NCBI GenBank assembly: GCA_964358545.1
Contig: CAYHQN010000003.1
Coordinates: 19,063-83,062, forward strand
Length of the DNA: 64,000 nt
From: CAINVV01 sp031432175
GTDB taxonomy: Bacteria; Bacteroidota; Bacteroidia; Bacteroidales; Prolixibacteraceae
Reading direction: 5' to 3'
Made by a program: the position numbers and the translations under genes. Position 1 is the first letter of the stretch. Every line of letters begins with the position of its first letter. The notes under the pieces are model-generated. The model was not told the origin of the DNA. It did not search any database and was given only the letters and a program-made list of their open reading frames with translations. Positions 37,670-46,614 of the stretch are shown here, piece by piece.

Positions 37670-38452
37670 ATGATCATGAAACTAAAATTTAAAGAAATCC
37701 GACTTTCCCTGGCATTTTTCTTATTATTTGCTTTAGTAAGCAATTTTTCTTTTGGAACTGGATCCACCCAAATCTGGATCCCATCAACCGACTTCCAAAA
37801 ATTTAATACTTTACACCTAGGTATTGATAATTATTTGAGGGTAAAAAACCAGGCTGACGGAAGCCGTGGTGCCGGAGTTTATGACATTGGACTGACAGCA
37901 GGAATTCTCCCCTGGGAAAAATTTCAGGCCGAAGTTGGAATCGACTATCTCGGCATGGGTGATGGCATCTACGATAAAAGCCCGGTCTATTTCAATTTAA
38001 AATTAGGTACCCCTGAAGGTGCATTGTTCAAAGGGGCGCCTGCCATTGCCTTTGGTGGTCAAAATTTTGGAACAAAATCGAATCTTACCAATTACAACGT
38101 GGTTTTCGGTCTTATTGCTAAAACCATCCCCGTACTTGGAAGAGTGTCTGCCGGTTATTATACCGGAAATAGTAAAATACTTGTTGATGAGAATGGTGCA
38201 AAGGCTCAAAGTGGAGTTTTGCTATCCCTGGACCGTGCAATGACAGAAATCTCTGACAAACTTTGGTTTGCAGTTGATTACCAGGGTGGAAAAAACTATT
38301 TAGGCGCTTTGAACGTTGGCTTTTCCTGGGCTTTTACATCCAAGATATCTGTCATTTTTGCCTACGACATATACAACAACCACAATGTCGCATACAACAC
38401 CAATAACCTCAATGTCAATTCGTTCACCACACAATTGGATATAAACTTTTGA
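37670..38452 (+). CDS. Small outer-membrane beta-barrel protein of the PII/Amt operon
   Basis: 260 residues; ATG at 37670, with a second in-frame ATG at 37676. A signal peptide (about 5-29, ending near SFG) is followed by alternating hydrophobic/polar strands rich in Tyr, Gly and Asn, and a C-terminal strand with terminal Phe (TTQLDINF), as in outer-membrane barrels of about 10-12 strands. I do not recognise a named family. It comes first in the operon with the PII protein and an ammonium transporter, about 107 bases before the PII gene. The context suggests a channel or sensor for ammonium or another small nitrogen compound at the outer membrane; the transported solute is inferred, not shown. 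Confidence 0.75.
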   Translation: MIMKLKFKEIRLSLAFFLLFALVSNFSFGTGSTQIWIPSTDFQKFNTLHLGIDNYLRVKNQADGSRGAGVYDIGLTAGILPWEKFQAEVGIDYLGMGDGIYDKSPVYFNLKLGTPEGALFKGAPAIAFGGQNFGTKSNLTNYNVVFGLIAKTIPVLGRVSAGYYTGNSKILVDENGAKAQSGVLLSLDRAMTEISDKLWFAVDYQGGKNYLGALNVGFSWAFTSKISVIFAYDIYNNHNVAYNTNNLNVNSFTTQLDINF

Positions 38453-38559
38453 TTTCATGGATCTGTCCCAAATGGGGATGTCAGGCCGATTGAGGATAAT
38501 CAGAATCAAAACAAATATTTAGGCCACTCAGAATCATTAACATACATAAAATAATTGCA

Positions 38560-38913
38560 ATGAAAAAAATTGAAGCCATTATCAGAACTTCCAAGTTCGA
38601 AGAAGTAAAAGATGCCCTGCATGCCATCGACATCGATTTTTTCTCCTTCTGGGAAGCCACAGGGGTTGGAAATGAGATGAAATTAGCCCAAAGAACCTAT
38701 CGAGGCGTACATGGAAGTACCTCTTTCATCCCCCGCCGAATGTTGACCATAGTTGTCAGGGACCTGAACCTTAGAAAAACGGTGGACTGCCTTCTTAAGG
38801 TTGCCTATACCGGAGAGGTTGGAGATGGAAAAATTTTCGTCTCCTCCATTGAAGAGTCATGGCGGATCAGGACCAAAGAAAATGGCGACGAATCCTTGTT
38901 TGTCAAGGACTAA
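38560..38913 (+). CDS. glnK: PII nitrogen-regulatory protein (GlnB/GlnK family)
   Basis: 117 residues. The start MKKIEAIIRTSKFEEVKDAL and the block MLTIVVRD...VGDGKIFVSSIEESWRIRT (the C-terminal PII signature) are clear. The T-loop runs about residues 36-55 and has Tyr47 in TYRG at the position that is uridylylated in enteric PII. The loop is shifted in sequence (GVHGSTSF in place of GAEYMVDF), so the partner surface differs. It senses 2-oxoglutarate and ATP/ADP and would block the Amt transporter encoded 47 bases downstream. No uridylyltransferase gene is seen in the window. Confidence 0.94.
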   Translation: MKKIEAIIRTSKFEEVKDALHAIDIDFFSFWEATGVGNEMKLAQRTYRGVHGSTSFIPRRMLTIVVRDLNLRKTVDCLLKVAYTGEVGDGKIFVSSIEESWRIRTKENGDESLFVKD

Positions 38914-38960
38914 GGCTGCGAAATAATCTTTTTACAACGAAAAACTAAAAATACAAAGCT

Positions 38961-40496
38961 ATGATATTACGAAAGCTTTTAAACAGAAAATCACCAGCTG
39001 GCCCCAAGGTCGGCAGGACTCGATCTGAAAAGGTGACTCTATTCCTGGCCGTTTTTGCCGGCAAGATGATAGGTTTAGCAATGGTTATCGCAGCCATGAT
39101 GATGATTCCAGGGTTACTCGGGTTATCAGCCAGCGCAGCTGACATCTACACTCCGCACGAAACAGCCACCATCAATGCCATCAATACCATGTGGACGCTG
39201 ATCGCAGCAGCGTTGGTTTTTGGCATGCAGGCAGGTTTTGTGATGCTGGAGGCTGGTTTCGCCAGAAAGAGGGAAACTGTGAATATTTTGGTTGAATGTG
39301 CCCTGGACACAGCCATTTGCGGTGTATTCTTCTGGGCTATTGGTTATGCCTTCATGTTTAGTCATGGTAATGGCTTCATTGGTTACAACTGGTTCTTCCT
39401 GCAAGGAGTTCCTTTAACCTACGAAACAACTGGTGTCTCCATTCTTGCACACTGGATCTTTCAATTCGCATTTGCCGACACGGCTTCAACCATCACCTCT
39501 GGTGCCATGATTGGCCGTACCGGATTCCGTGGGGATATTCTTTACAGCATCGGGGTAACCGGATTTATCTATCCAATTATAGGCCACTGGGCCTGGGGAC
39601 CTGACGGATTCCTCGCCACCATGGGAAGCGCCGGAAACTTTATGGCCACGCTTGGACAACCGTTCCGTGACTTTGCCGGTTCAACAGTTGTTCACACGAT
39701 TGGCGGTGTCGTTTCACTTGCAGGTGCAATTGTATTGGGGCCTAGACTGGGACGTATCTTCCTGCGTGACGACAAAGAAAAAGGGGGATTACCGGCACCG
39801 CACAGCTTACCACTGGCAACCATCGGAGCCTTTCTGTTGTGGTTTGGATGGTACGGATTCAATCCTGGCAGCACCTTATCAGGAATGGACATCTCCGGTA
39901 TTGGCCGCGTAGCCGCAAATACTACACTTGCAGCCTGTACCGGTGCACTGGGCGCCATGGCCGTAGCCTTCTATTTTGGTATGACCAAAGGAAAATTTGA
40001 TGTTGGATTTACATTGAATGGTATGCTTGGAGGTCTCGTTGCCATTACAGCGCCCTGTTATTGGGTATCACCTTTCGGAGCAGTGATAATCGGACTGGTG
40101 GCCGGAGTTGTAGTCGTATTGGGCGTATACTTACTTGAATATCTTCGCATTGACGATCCGGTTGGAGCCTTTTCCGTGCACGGATTGAATGGTATCTGGG
40201 GCACCCTTTCGCTCGGACTCTTCGCATGCGGATTGTATGGAGCAACCGGCCCTACGGGCGCCGACGACTCGTCTCCTGTAGCAGGATTGTTTTATGGAGG
40301 TGGTGCAAGCGTGCTCAAAGCTCAGGCAATTGGAAGTTTCACGATAACCGTTGCAACCTTTGCCATATCCATGCTGCTGATGTGGGTTGTCATGAAATTA
40401 CCACAACCATGGAGTCTGCGTGTCGAAGCCAAAGGTGAGCTGGGAGAAGGTGGTATTGACGTATTTGAACACGGCTCAAAAGCCTACTATGACTGA
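38961..40496 (+). CDS. amt: Ammonium transporter (Amt family), PII-linked
   Basis: 511 residues. A basic N-terminal tail and a hydrophobic segment (about 28-60, ending in SASAAD) look like a cleaved signal peptide, followed by 11 membrane helices. The twin His pair of the conduction path is present: His245 in GSTVVHTIGG and His407 in AFSVHGLNG. FQFAFADTASTITSGA gives the outer aromatic-gate region. The cytoplasmic tail ends in GGIDVFEHGSKAYYD, the conserved segment contacted by the PII T-loop. It lies in one operon with the PII protein and barrel protein. It moves ammonium across the inner membrane when external ammonium is low. Confidence 0.96.
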   Translation: MILRKLLNRKSPAGPKVGRTRSEKVTLFLAVFAGKMIGLAMVIAAMMMIPGLLGLSASAADIYTPHETATINAINTMWTLIAAALVFGMQAGFVMLEAGFARKRETVNILVECALDTAICGVFFWAIGYAFMFSHGNGFIGYNWFFLQGVPLTYETTGVSILAHWIFQFAFADTASTITSGAMIGRTGFRGDILYSIGVTGFIYPIIGHWAWGPDGFLATMGSAGNFMATLGQPFRDFAGSTVVHTIGGVVSLAGAIVLGPRLGRIFLRDDKEKGGLPAPHSLPLATIGAFLLWFGWYGFNPGSTLSGMDISGIGRVAANTTLAACTGALGAMAVAFYFGMTKGKFDVGFTLNGMLGGLVAITAPCYWVSPFGAVIIGLVAGVVVVLGVYLLEYLRIDDPVGAFSVHGLNGIWGTLSLGLFACGLYGATGPTGADDSSPVAGLFYGGGASVLKAQAIGSFTITVATFAISMLLMWVVMKLPQPWSLRVEAKGELGEGGIDVFEHGSKAYYD

Positions 40497-40587
40497 TACA
40501 TGAGATTTATATGTTTATTCGCAGTAATTAAAAAAACGTTCTTTTCTTCAGAATAAATAAATTTGAAGACGGTTAACTGATGATGGT

Positions 40588-41052
40588 TCAAAAAATGGGG
40601 ACCTCCCTCTTGAAGGTCTCTTCAAGCGAGATAAAAGTTTCGGTACTGGAGATACCCTGAATTTTTTGAATCTTGTCGCTCAGTACAGATTTTAAATGTT
40701 CGTTGTCCCTGGCATAAATCTTGGCGAAAATGGCATATTGGCCTGTAATGTAGTGGCACTCCACAATCTCCCTGATAGCACGGAGTTGCTCGGCTACCTC
40801 GGCGTACATGCTGCCTTTTTCCAAAAACAGACCAATGTAGGAACAAGTTCTGAAGTCAATCTTCTTTGGATCAACAGTATATCCTGAACCAACGATAACC
40901 CCCATTTCCGTCATGCGCGTCACACGCTGGTGGACAGCAGCCCTGGATATTCCACATGCTTCTGCAACATCTTTGAAGGGGATACGGGCATTTTTGGTAA
41001 CAATATCCAGAATTTGGAGGTCGGTATCATCAAGTTGGTTTCTAAGTGTCAT
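40588..41052 (-). CDS. Lrp/AsnC family transcriptional regulator (copy 1)
   Basis: 154 residues from the ATG at 41052 (an upstream TTG at 41064 is less likely). N-terminal winged helix-turn-helix: LDDTDLQILDIVTKNARIPFKDVAEACGISRAAVHQRV (about 5-45). C-terminal RAM/effector-binding domain: ECHYITGQYAIFAKI, with GISSTETFISLEETF at the end. It is closely similar in sequence to the regulator at 46.1 kb. It lies between two ammonium transporters and is divergent from the second. A role in amino-acid or nitrogen-responsive control of amt genes is likely; the effector is unknown. Confidence 0.93.
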   Translation of the reverse strand: MTLRNQLDDTDLQILDIVTKNARIPFKDVAEACGISRAAVHQRVTRMTEMGVIVGSGYTVDPKKIDFRTCSYIGLFLEKGSMYAEVAEQLRAIREIVECHYITGQYAIFAKIYARDNEHLKSVLSDKIQKIQGISSTETFISLEETFKREVPIF

Positions 41053-41271
41053 GATTAATAGCAATATAAAATGAAAATTTTGAGTACCTTTCTGATCACT
41101 ATGATGGCTATGGAGGCAACTGGAGACCCTGCATTCACAATGACTATCTAAACAAAAATAGCTTAAATTTATTTATTTGTACAGATAATAGCTGCTTATA
41201 AAGACAAATGGACTTAAAATAACCGATATTTTGGAAAAATGATATTCAAAAACAAAATTATAATCAGATGA

Positions 41272-41322
41272 AATACCCATGGGAAAGTATTCGCACTTAC
41301 CGAATATGAATATCTGGGTATT
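41272..41322 (+). promoter_or_regulatory. Nested hairpin in the leader of the second amt gene
   Basis: Outer arms AATACCCA (41272-41279) and TGGGTATT (41315-41322) enclose inner arms TATTCG and CGAATA. The structure ends 33 bases before the ATG. It may be an RNA switch or a dyad operator for the divergent Lrp regulator. The rest of the 300-base gap (41053-41355) shows nothing else. Confidence 0.45.
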
Positions 41323-41355
41323 CCATGCGACCTTTAAAAAACAAATTATATACGC

Positions 41356-42678
41356 ATGAAAAAATCCTGGCAGATCTCACTGTTCCTTATCTTGATACTC
41401 TCGTTGCTCGGAGTGATCATTTCCGGAAAAAACCCATTTGAGCTGGATCCCAAGACCGTCCCGGGGGATGTAGCATGGATGCTAACCTCCACCGCGCTTG
41501 TGCTGTTCATGACCCCTGGACTTGCTTTCTTCTATGGTGGCATGATTCAACCTAAAAATATCATATCTACCATGTTACAAAGCTTTGTGGCCATGGGAAT
41601 TGTGAGTATTGTGTGGGTACTGATCGGATTTAGCCTGGCTTTTGGCGATAGTATTGGTCCCGAAAAGTATGGTTTGATCGGAAATCCTTTTACTTATTTT
41701 ATGTTCAAAGGAGTTGGTGGTAATATCAATGCTGCATTGGCGCCAACGATTCCACTGGCCTTGTTTGCCATTTTTCAGATGAAATTTGCCATCATTACAC
41801 CTGCGCTGATTACCGGTTCTTTTGCCGGAAGGGTAAGGTTTAGTTCTTATATCCTGTTCATTTCGCTCTTCTCTATTTTCATTTATGCGCCTCTGGCACA
41901 CTGGACCTGGCATCCAAACGGATTTTTACGCAATTGGGGAGTCCTTGATTTTGCAGGGGGAACCGTGGTTCACATGTCTGCAGGGTTTGCAGCACTGGCC
42001 GGCGCGATGTTTCTTGGCCCAAGAAGGGATTATCAGCAACAGTTTCATCCCGCCAATATTCCTTTTGTTTTATTGGGAGCCAGTATGTTATGGTTTGGTT
42101 GGTTCGGTTTCAATGCAGGATCGGCACTCGCTGCCAACTCGATAGCTACTGTCGCTCTGATGAATACAAACATTGCGTCTGCTGCAGCCATGATAGGATT
42201 TATCCTTTTTGATGTTGCAATGGGCAGAAAACCATCGGCAATGGGAGCTGCCATTGGATTGGTAGTGGGCCTGGTTGCCATCACCCCTGCTGCCGGATTT
42301 GTCAACCTTGGAGCTGCCATTTTCATTGGATTGGTTGCCTCCTTTATTTGTAACATAGCCATCTCCTACCGGTCCAAAACTTCACTCGATGATACCCTGG
42401 ATGTCTTTCCTGCACACGGAATGGGTGGAATTATCGGAATGATACTCACCGCTGTATTCGCACAAGGTGTAGGCCTGTTCTATGGCGAATACAAAACCTT
42501 CCTGTTCCACTTGCTAGCTCTTGTAATTGTCGGAGTTTATACTTTTGGAGGCTCTTATTTGCTTTATGTTGTAACCAACAAGATTATTCCCTTGAGGGTT
42601 TCCCCCAAATCAGAGCGTCTCGGACTGGATATTACTCAACACGAGGAATCTTATATCGGTGAGCATGCCAGAGAGTGA
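41356..42678 (+). CDS. amt: Ammonium transporter (Amt family), second copy
   Basis: 440 residues with a signal-peptide-like first segment and 11 membrane helices. Twin His: His206 in GGTVVHMSAG and His354 in VFPAHGMGG. The N-terminal block WMLTSTALVLFMTPGLAFFYGGM is that of classical AmtB proteins, unlike the first copy, so the two transporters are of different subfamilies and not a recent duplication. The C-tail (RLGLDITQHEESYIGEHARE) carries the LDxxxHEE pattern that docks PII. It is preceded by a structured leader and a divergent Lrp/AsnC gene. Confidence 0.95.
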   Translation: MKKSWQISLFLILILSLLGVIISGKNPFELDPKTVPGDVAWMLTSTALVLFMTPGLAFFYGGMIQPKNIISTMLQSFVAMGIVSIVWVLIGFSLAFGDSIGPEKYGLIGNPFTYFMFKGVGGNINAALAPTIPLALFAIFQMKFAIITPALITGSFAGRVRFSSYILFISLFSIFIYAPLAHWTWHPNGFLRNWGVLDFAGGTVVHMSAGFAALAGAMFLGPRRDYQQQFHPANIPFVLLGASMLWFGWFGFNAGSALAANSIATVALMNTNIASAAAMIGFILFDVAMGRKPSAMGAAIGLVVGLVAITPAAGFVNLGAAIFIGLVASFICNIAISYRSKTSLDDTLDVFPAHGMGGIIGMILTAVFAQGVGLFYGEYKTFLFHLLALVIVGVYTFGGSYLLYVVTNKIIPLRVSPKSERLGLDITQHEESYIGEHARE

Positions 42679-42679
42679 T

Positions 42680-43216
42680 TTATTCGCTATTCACTTTATT
42701 GTAGCTGTTCCTCATTACTTTGTTCCAATCAGTCTCTTTTTCGCTTAAGGCAGGACGATCGGCAGCCTTGTAGCCAATACCTACAATTGAAAGCACTTCC
42801 AGGTGATCGGGAATGTTGAGTAGATTACTGATGAATTCATTGGCTGTCTGATCGTCATCGTGGTAACGACGGTGAATCTGCACCCAACAGGAGCCCAGCC
42901 CTAAACCTTCTGCCGCGAGTTGAAGAATGATGGAAGCAATGGAGCAATCTTCAATCCATACATCACTCTTGGTTTTATCACCGGCAACAACCACTGCGAG
43001 AGGTGCGTGTTTCAGCAGGCACGCACCATGCGGCTTTGCTATCGAAAGCTGGTTCAACAATTCCGGATCATCAACAACTACAAACTCCCAGGGTTGACTA
43101 TTCTTGGACGATGGCGAATGCAATCCCGCCTTCAATAGTTGATGGATGATATCATCCTCAACCTTCTTCTCACTAAACTTCCGTGTACTTCTGCGGTTAT
43201 AAAGGATTTCAAGCAT
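42680..43216 (-). CDS. Nitroreductase family protein (FMN-dependent)
   Basis: 178 residues, a usual length. NRRSTRKFSEKKV at the N-terminus and SPSSKNSQPWEFVVVDD carry the residues that bind the FMN phosphate and ring. The later EGLGLGSCWVQI and VLSIVGIGYKAADRP complete the fold. It reduces nitro-compounds, quinones or similar acceptors with NAD(P)H; the physiological substrate is not known for most such proteins. It is convergent with the second amt gene with a single base between the stop codons. Confidence 0.92.
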   Translation of the reverse strand: MLEILYNRRSTRKFSEKKVEDDIIHQLLKAGLHSPSSKNSQPWEFVVVDDPELLNQLSIAKPHGACLLKHAPLAVVVAGDKTKSDVWIEDCSIASIILQLAAEGLGLGSCWVQIHRRYHDDDQTANEFISNLLNIPDHLEVLSIVGIGYKAADRPALSEKETDWNKVMRNSYNKVNSE

Positions 43217-43305
43217 GGTTTGGTTTTATTTGCAAAAATAGAAACCAAATTGATTCACCGCTACCTATTTATCGTTTTTTTTTTAAACTTCAAGAATCTT
43301 ATCAC

Positions 43306-44583
43306 TCATTCGGTACATCTTTGGATTACTTTGGCAATTGCCTTCTGACAAACCGGACAGAAACTGTTCGGTTTGTTTGATTTCATACGACAATCATCCA
43401 TCGGACTGTAAACACCCTTCGTAACATATCCGCCCCCCTCAAATACTCCCGTTTTCCCTGAGTATTCTTTGGTTCGTGGAGTAGGAATTGGAGTTGAAGG
43501 ACCTATCAATGCGCCCCATTTGGACTTAAAATCAACCATTGTGGTCAGGTTGGGCTCCCATGGCTCTACCTTCAGGTTGTAAAAATCTTCGTATGCAACT
43601 TCGGAAGAATAGTATTCATCTCCCAATCCGGCAAATTCATGTCCAAATTCATGGATGAAAACATTTGCTGCCAATGCATGATCAGATGTGCATACTGACA
43701 GATAGTTACAGAATCCCCCGCCTCCGTATTCTTTCGAATTGACCAGCACAATCAGGTAATCGTAGGGAACCGCAGCTGCCTGGTCTGATACAGACTTCAA
43801 GTCAGTTGTGGTCAGGTATCGTGCTACATCAAAAGTATAGAAAGAACTGTTATATAAGGTATTCACATAAATATTCCTACCGGGAATGTCGGTTCCTGAC
43901 TCTGCCGAGGGGGTTTCAACGGCATAAATATTGAACTTATCCTGCTGAGATGCAAAGGGCTCAACCTTGAACAACGAATCAACCAATCGGCGGGCATCTT
44001 TCACAAACTTGCCCATCTCCTCTTTTTGATAGCCTTCCGCAAGTATCGCGATGTCCACTTTCTTATTGGGTTCACCGGAACTCTTCAGCATTACCCAGTC
44101 ACTTTTGAAAGGGGTTTCTTGGTTGATAAAATAATTGGTTGGATCAATTGTCGTTGAATAGAGTGATTGAAATTTCCCATCCCTGTTGCGATATTCCAGT
44201 TCAAGAACGACTTTGCTTTTCGGAAACGGGAATCGAAGCACCTGATAGAATGCCCTTTCCATCCTTTTTGCCTCTGCAGTAGTTTGCCACTCCTGAAAAA
44301 GTGGCGAGAATCCCTGACGATAAATCACAGTTTGGGTCGCAAGATCCCTGACATTGAAACAATAATTACCCGGCGATTGTTCCTCAATGGCAATTTTAGT
44401 CGTACCGCCCCAAAAAGGTTCTCTCTTTTGCTGAACTTCGGTCACCTTGGCAAAATCACTCGATCCTGTAAGCAAATAATCAAAACGAAGTACCCCGCTG
44501 GTGAAAAAATCATTGAAACTCCCTTGTGCCATCAGGGAAGCCGGGAATAGAACAAGGAAGAAAAGAGCAATTCTGTTTATCAT
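43306..44583 (-). CDS. Peptidase family M64, exported metalloprotease
   Basis: 425 residues with a signal peptide (1-19, ending in LMA-Q). The zinc site is HEFGHEFAGLGDEY: His311, Glu312, His315 and Asp322. The N-terminal part (about 30-160) is a beta-rich M64 N-domain, and VDIAILAEGYQKEEMGKF opens the catalytic domain. Named after IgA-cleaving clostridial enzymes, but most M64 proteins of Bacteroidota have unknown targets. A C-terminal Cys pair (DDCRMKSNKPNSFCPVCQK) may bind another metal or form disulfides. Periplasmic or secreted. Confidence 0.9.
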   Translation of the reverse strand: MINRIALFFLVLFPASLMAQGSFNDFFTSGVLRFDYLLTGSSDFAKVTEVQQKREPFWGGTTKIAIEEQSPGNYCFNVRDLATQTVIYRQGFSPLFQEWQTTAEAKRMERAFYQVLRFPFPKSKVVLELEYRNRDGKFQSLYSTTIDPTNYFINQETPFKSDWVMLKSSGEPNKKVDIAILAEGYQKEEMGKFVKDARRLVDSLFKVEPFASQQDKFNIYAVETPSAESGTDIPGRNIYVNTLYNSSFYTFDVARYLTTTDLKSVSDQAAAVPYDYLIVLVNSKEYGGGGFCNYLSVCTSDHALAANVFIHEFGHEFAGLGDEYYSSEVAYEDFYNLKVEPWEPNLTTMVDFKSKWGALIGPSTPIPTPRTKEYSGKTGVFEGGGYVTKGVYSPMDDCRMKSNKPNSFCPVCQKAIAKVIQRCTE

Positions 44584-44756
44584 TTTTAAGAGAATTTATT
44601 CCATTAATTTGACCTGAAATCTTAGCAAAGTATCTGCTATTTTATTTCTTCATATTCGATTTTATTCCTGAACGGCTGATATAATCCGGCTTCTTTCACT
44701 AATTTTGCAGACGATTCAAAAGTAATTATTTCAGAACATCTTTAAAGAAACGGCCC

Positions 44757-45998
44757 ATGCAAGTTTTTTATGATTATTTGAGGGAATTTTTCCTAAATGC
44801 CCAACTGCATCCAAAAATTGCCATCTATCTGGCGGCACTTGGAACCTTTCTAATACTTTCACTTATTTCGCTTATACTCTTCTTTCCCTTCCGGAAACTG
44901 CTTATCACAATCGTTGAAAAATTCACCAAACATACCGAAACACTTTGGGATGATGTTTTGTTTGAACACAAAGTTTTTCATGCTGTTGCCCATCTGATCC
45001 CTGCTATTTTCATCTATGCATCCGCAGGATTTGGTTCGGAAGATCTGGTTTCACTTCCCGGGATTATCAAAGGCATCGCAAAAATTTACATCACATTCGC
45101 AGTAGTACTAAGCCTGATCCGATTTCTGGATGCATCGCAGGATATTTACAACACTTATCCTTTTGCGATTGAACGACCCATCAAAGGCTATTTACAGCTG
45201 GTCAAAATTCTCATTTATTCTGTGGCAGCCATCATTCTTGTTTCTATCCTGGTTAACCAGGATCCCAGTAGGCTTTTCACCGGACTCGGTGCCATGGCAG
45301 CCGTACTGATGTTCGTTTTTAAGGATCCTATTTTGGGTTTTGTGGCAAGTATCCAGTTGGCTGCCAACAAGATGGTAAAACCAGGAGATTGGATCACCGT
45401 TCCGAAATTCAACGTGGATGGAACCGTTGTTGATATCTCACTCACTACCGTGAAAGTTCAGAATTGGGATAAAACAATTACATCCATTCCTACCTATTCA
45501 CTGGTGTCAGAATCAGTTACAAACTGGATTGGCATGCAGGAATCGGGCGGAAGACGCATTCAGCGCTCTGTCTTTATTGACATGGCCAGAATCAAATTTT
45601 GCGACCGGAAATTTGTGGATCGAATCGCAAATCTTCCCGTCATCAAAAGTTACATGGAACAGAAAAGGGCTTTGGATCCTACCTTCCCTGATTGGAAAGA
45701 TCAGATGGGGGACCAGCCAACCAACCTGGCCGTTTTTCGCTCTTACGTAGAAGCCTTTCTTTGGACCAATCCTCACACACATAATAACATGACATTGATT
45801 GTCAGGTTTCTGCAATCCACCGAGCGGGGTCTGCCACTTGAATACATTGTTTTCAGCAAAGAACAAGAATCTGATCTTTTTGAAAACATTTCTGCAGAAA
45901 TCGTCGACCATATTTTGGCTGTCATCTCCGAGTTTGAACTAAAAGTATTCCAAAACCCATCAGGTAGCGACTTCAGGTACATCGCGAGGAACCAGTAA
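44757..45998 (+). CDS. MscS-family mechanosensitive channel (YbdG-like)
   Basis: 413 residues with about five membrane helices in the first 200. The pore helix and beta domain follow: LFTGLGAMAAVLMFVFKDPILGFVASIQL, then MVKPGDWITVPKFNVDGTVVDISLTTVKVQNWD. The insertion and long cytoplasmic C-domain are typical of YbdG/YjeP-like MscS proteins rather than small MscS. It releases solutes on hypo-osmotic shock. TAATTTTG at 44700-44707 is a possible -7 box. It lies divergently from the M64 gene and upstream of the second Lrp gene. Confidence 0.92.
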   Translation: MQVFYDYLREFFLNAQLHPKIAIYLAALGTFLILSLISLILFFPFRKLLITIVEKFTKHTETLWDDVLFEHKVFHAVAHLIPAIFIYASAGFGSEDLVSLPGIIKGIAKIYITFAVVLSLIRFLDASQDIYNTYPFAIERPIKGYLQLVKILIYSVAAIILVSILVNQDPSRLFTGLGAMAAVLMFVFKDPILGFVASIQLAANKMVKPGDWITVPKFNVDGTVVDISLTTVKVQNWDKTITSIPTYSLVSESVTNWIGMQESGGRRIQRSVFIDMARIKFCDRKFVDRIANLPVIKSYMEQKRALDPTFPDWKDQMGDQPTNLAVFRSYVEAFLWTNPHTHNNMTLIVRFLQSTERGLPLEYIVFSKEQESDLFENISAEIVDHILAVISEFELKVFQNPSGSDFRYIARNQ

Positions 45999-46013
45999 AA
46001 ATTCGATAAAAGA

Positions 46014-46044
46014 TTTGCTGCGAGGTGGAAAAATTATAATTTTG
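46014..46044 (+). promoter_or_regulatory. Promoter of the second Lrp/AsnC gene
   Basis: TTTG at 46014-46017, 19 bases, then TAATTTTG at 46037-46044: an exact fit to the Bacteroidota -33/-7 consensus. It lies about 40 bases before the GTG start. Confidence 0.75.
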
Positions 46045-46082
46045 TTGAAAATTCCTCAATTTAATATCAAATTGAAAGCACC

Positions 46083-46583
46083 GTGAAGAAAAATAACCTT
46101 GAATTAGAAGAAGACTTTAAAGAGCAGGCGGTTCAAATTGATGATCTGGATCGAAAAATACTGAAACTTATTACCAACAATGCGAGGGTTCCTTTTCTGG
46201 AGGTCGCCAGGGAATGTGGCGTTTCCGGCGCTGCCATTCACCAGCGCGTACAGCGCCTGATCTCCATGGGGGTGGTTACAGGATCAGAATTTATTGTCAG
46301 CCCCTCCAGAATGGGCTATAACACAACGGCTTTTATGGGCATCTACCTGGACAAAACCAGCTTTGACAAGAAAGTACTGAAACAACTGAAGGACATTCCG
46401 GAAGTAGTAGAATGTCATCATACGACCGGGCAATATGCCATTTTTATTAAAATTCAAACAAAAACAAACAAGCATCTGATGAAGATCATCGACACAGATC
46501 TTCAGGCGATCGATGGCATAGCACGTACCGAGACGTTTATCTCCCTGGAGCAGGATTTCAAACGACAAATCCCAATCAAATAA
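46083..46583 (+). CDS. Lrp/AsnC family transcriptional regulator (copy 2)
   Basis: 166 residues, GTG start. Compared with copy 1 at 40.6 kb it has an acidic N-terminal extension of about ten residues. The helix-turn-helix DDLDRKILKLITNNARVPFL...GVSGAAIHQRVQRL and the effector domain ECHHTTGQYAIFIKI are nearly parallel to copy 1, as is the end TETFISLEQDFKRQ. The two therefore look like paralogues that may form mixed octamers or share operators. Its own promoter is clear. Target genes are not visible nearby; the nitrogen block is the likely regulon. Confidence 0.92.
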   Translation: MKKNNLELEEDFKEQAVQIDDLDRKILKLITNNARVPFLEVARECGVSGAAIHQRVQRLISMGVVTGSEFIVSPSRMGYNTTAFMGIYLDKTSFDKKVLKQLKDIPEVVECHHTTGQYAIFIKIQTKTNKHLMKIIDTDLQAIDGIARTETFISLEQDFKRQIPIK

Positions 46584-46614
46584 TTGATCATTTTAAGTCC
46601 CTTAGCGTAGTGGC

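Noticed and set aside
38961..42678. The two amt genes as a recent tandem duplication
   Set aside because: Their N-termini, lengths and conserved blocks belong to different Amt subfamilies, and an Lrp gene lies between them on the other strand.
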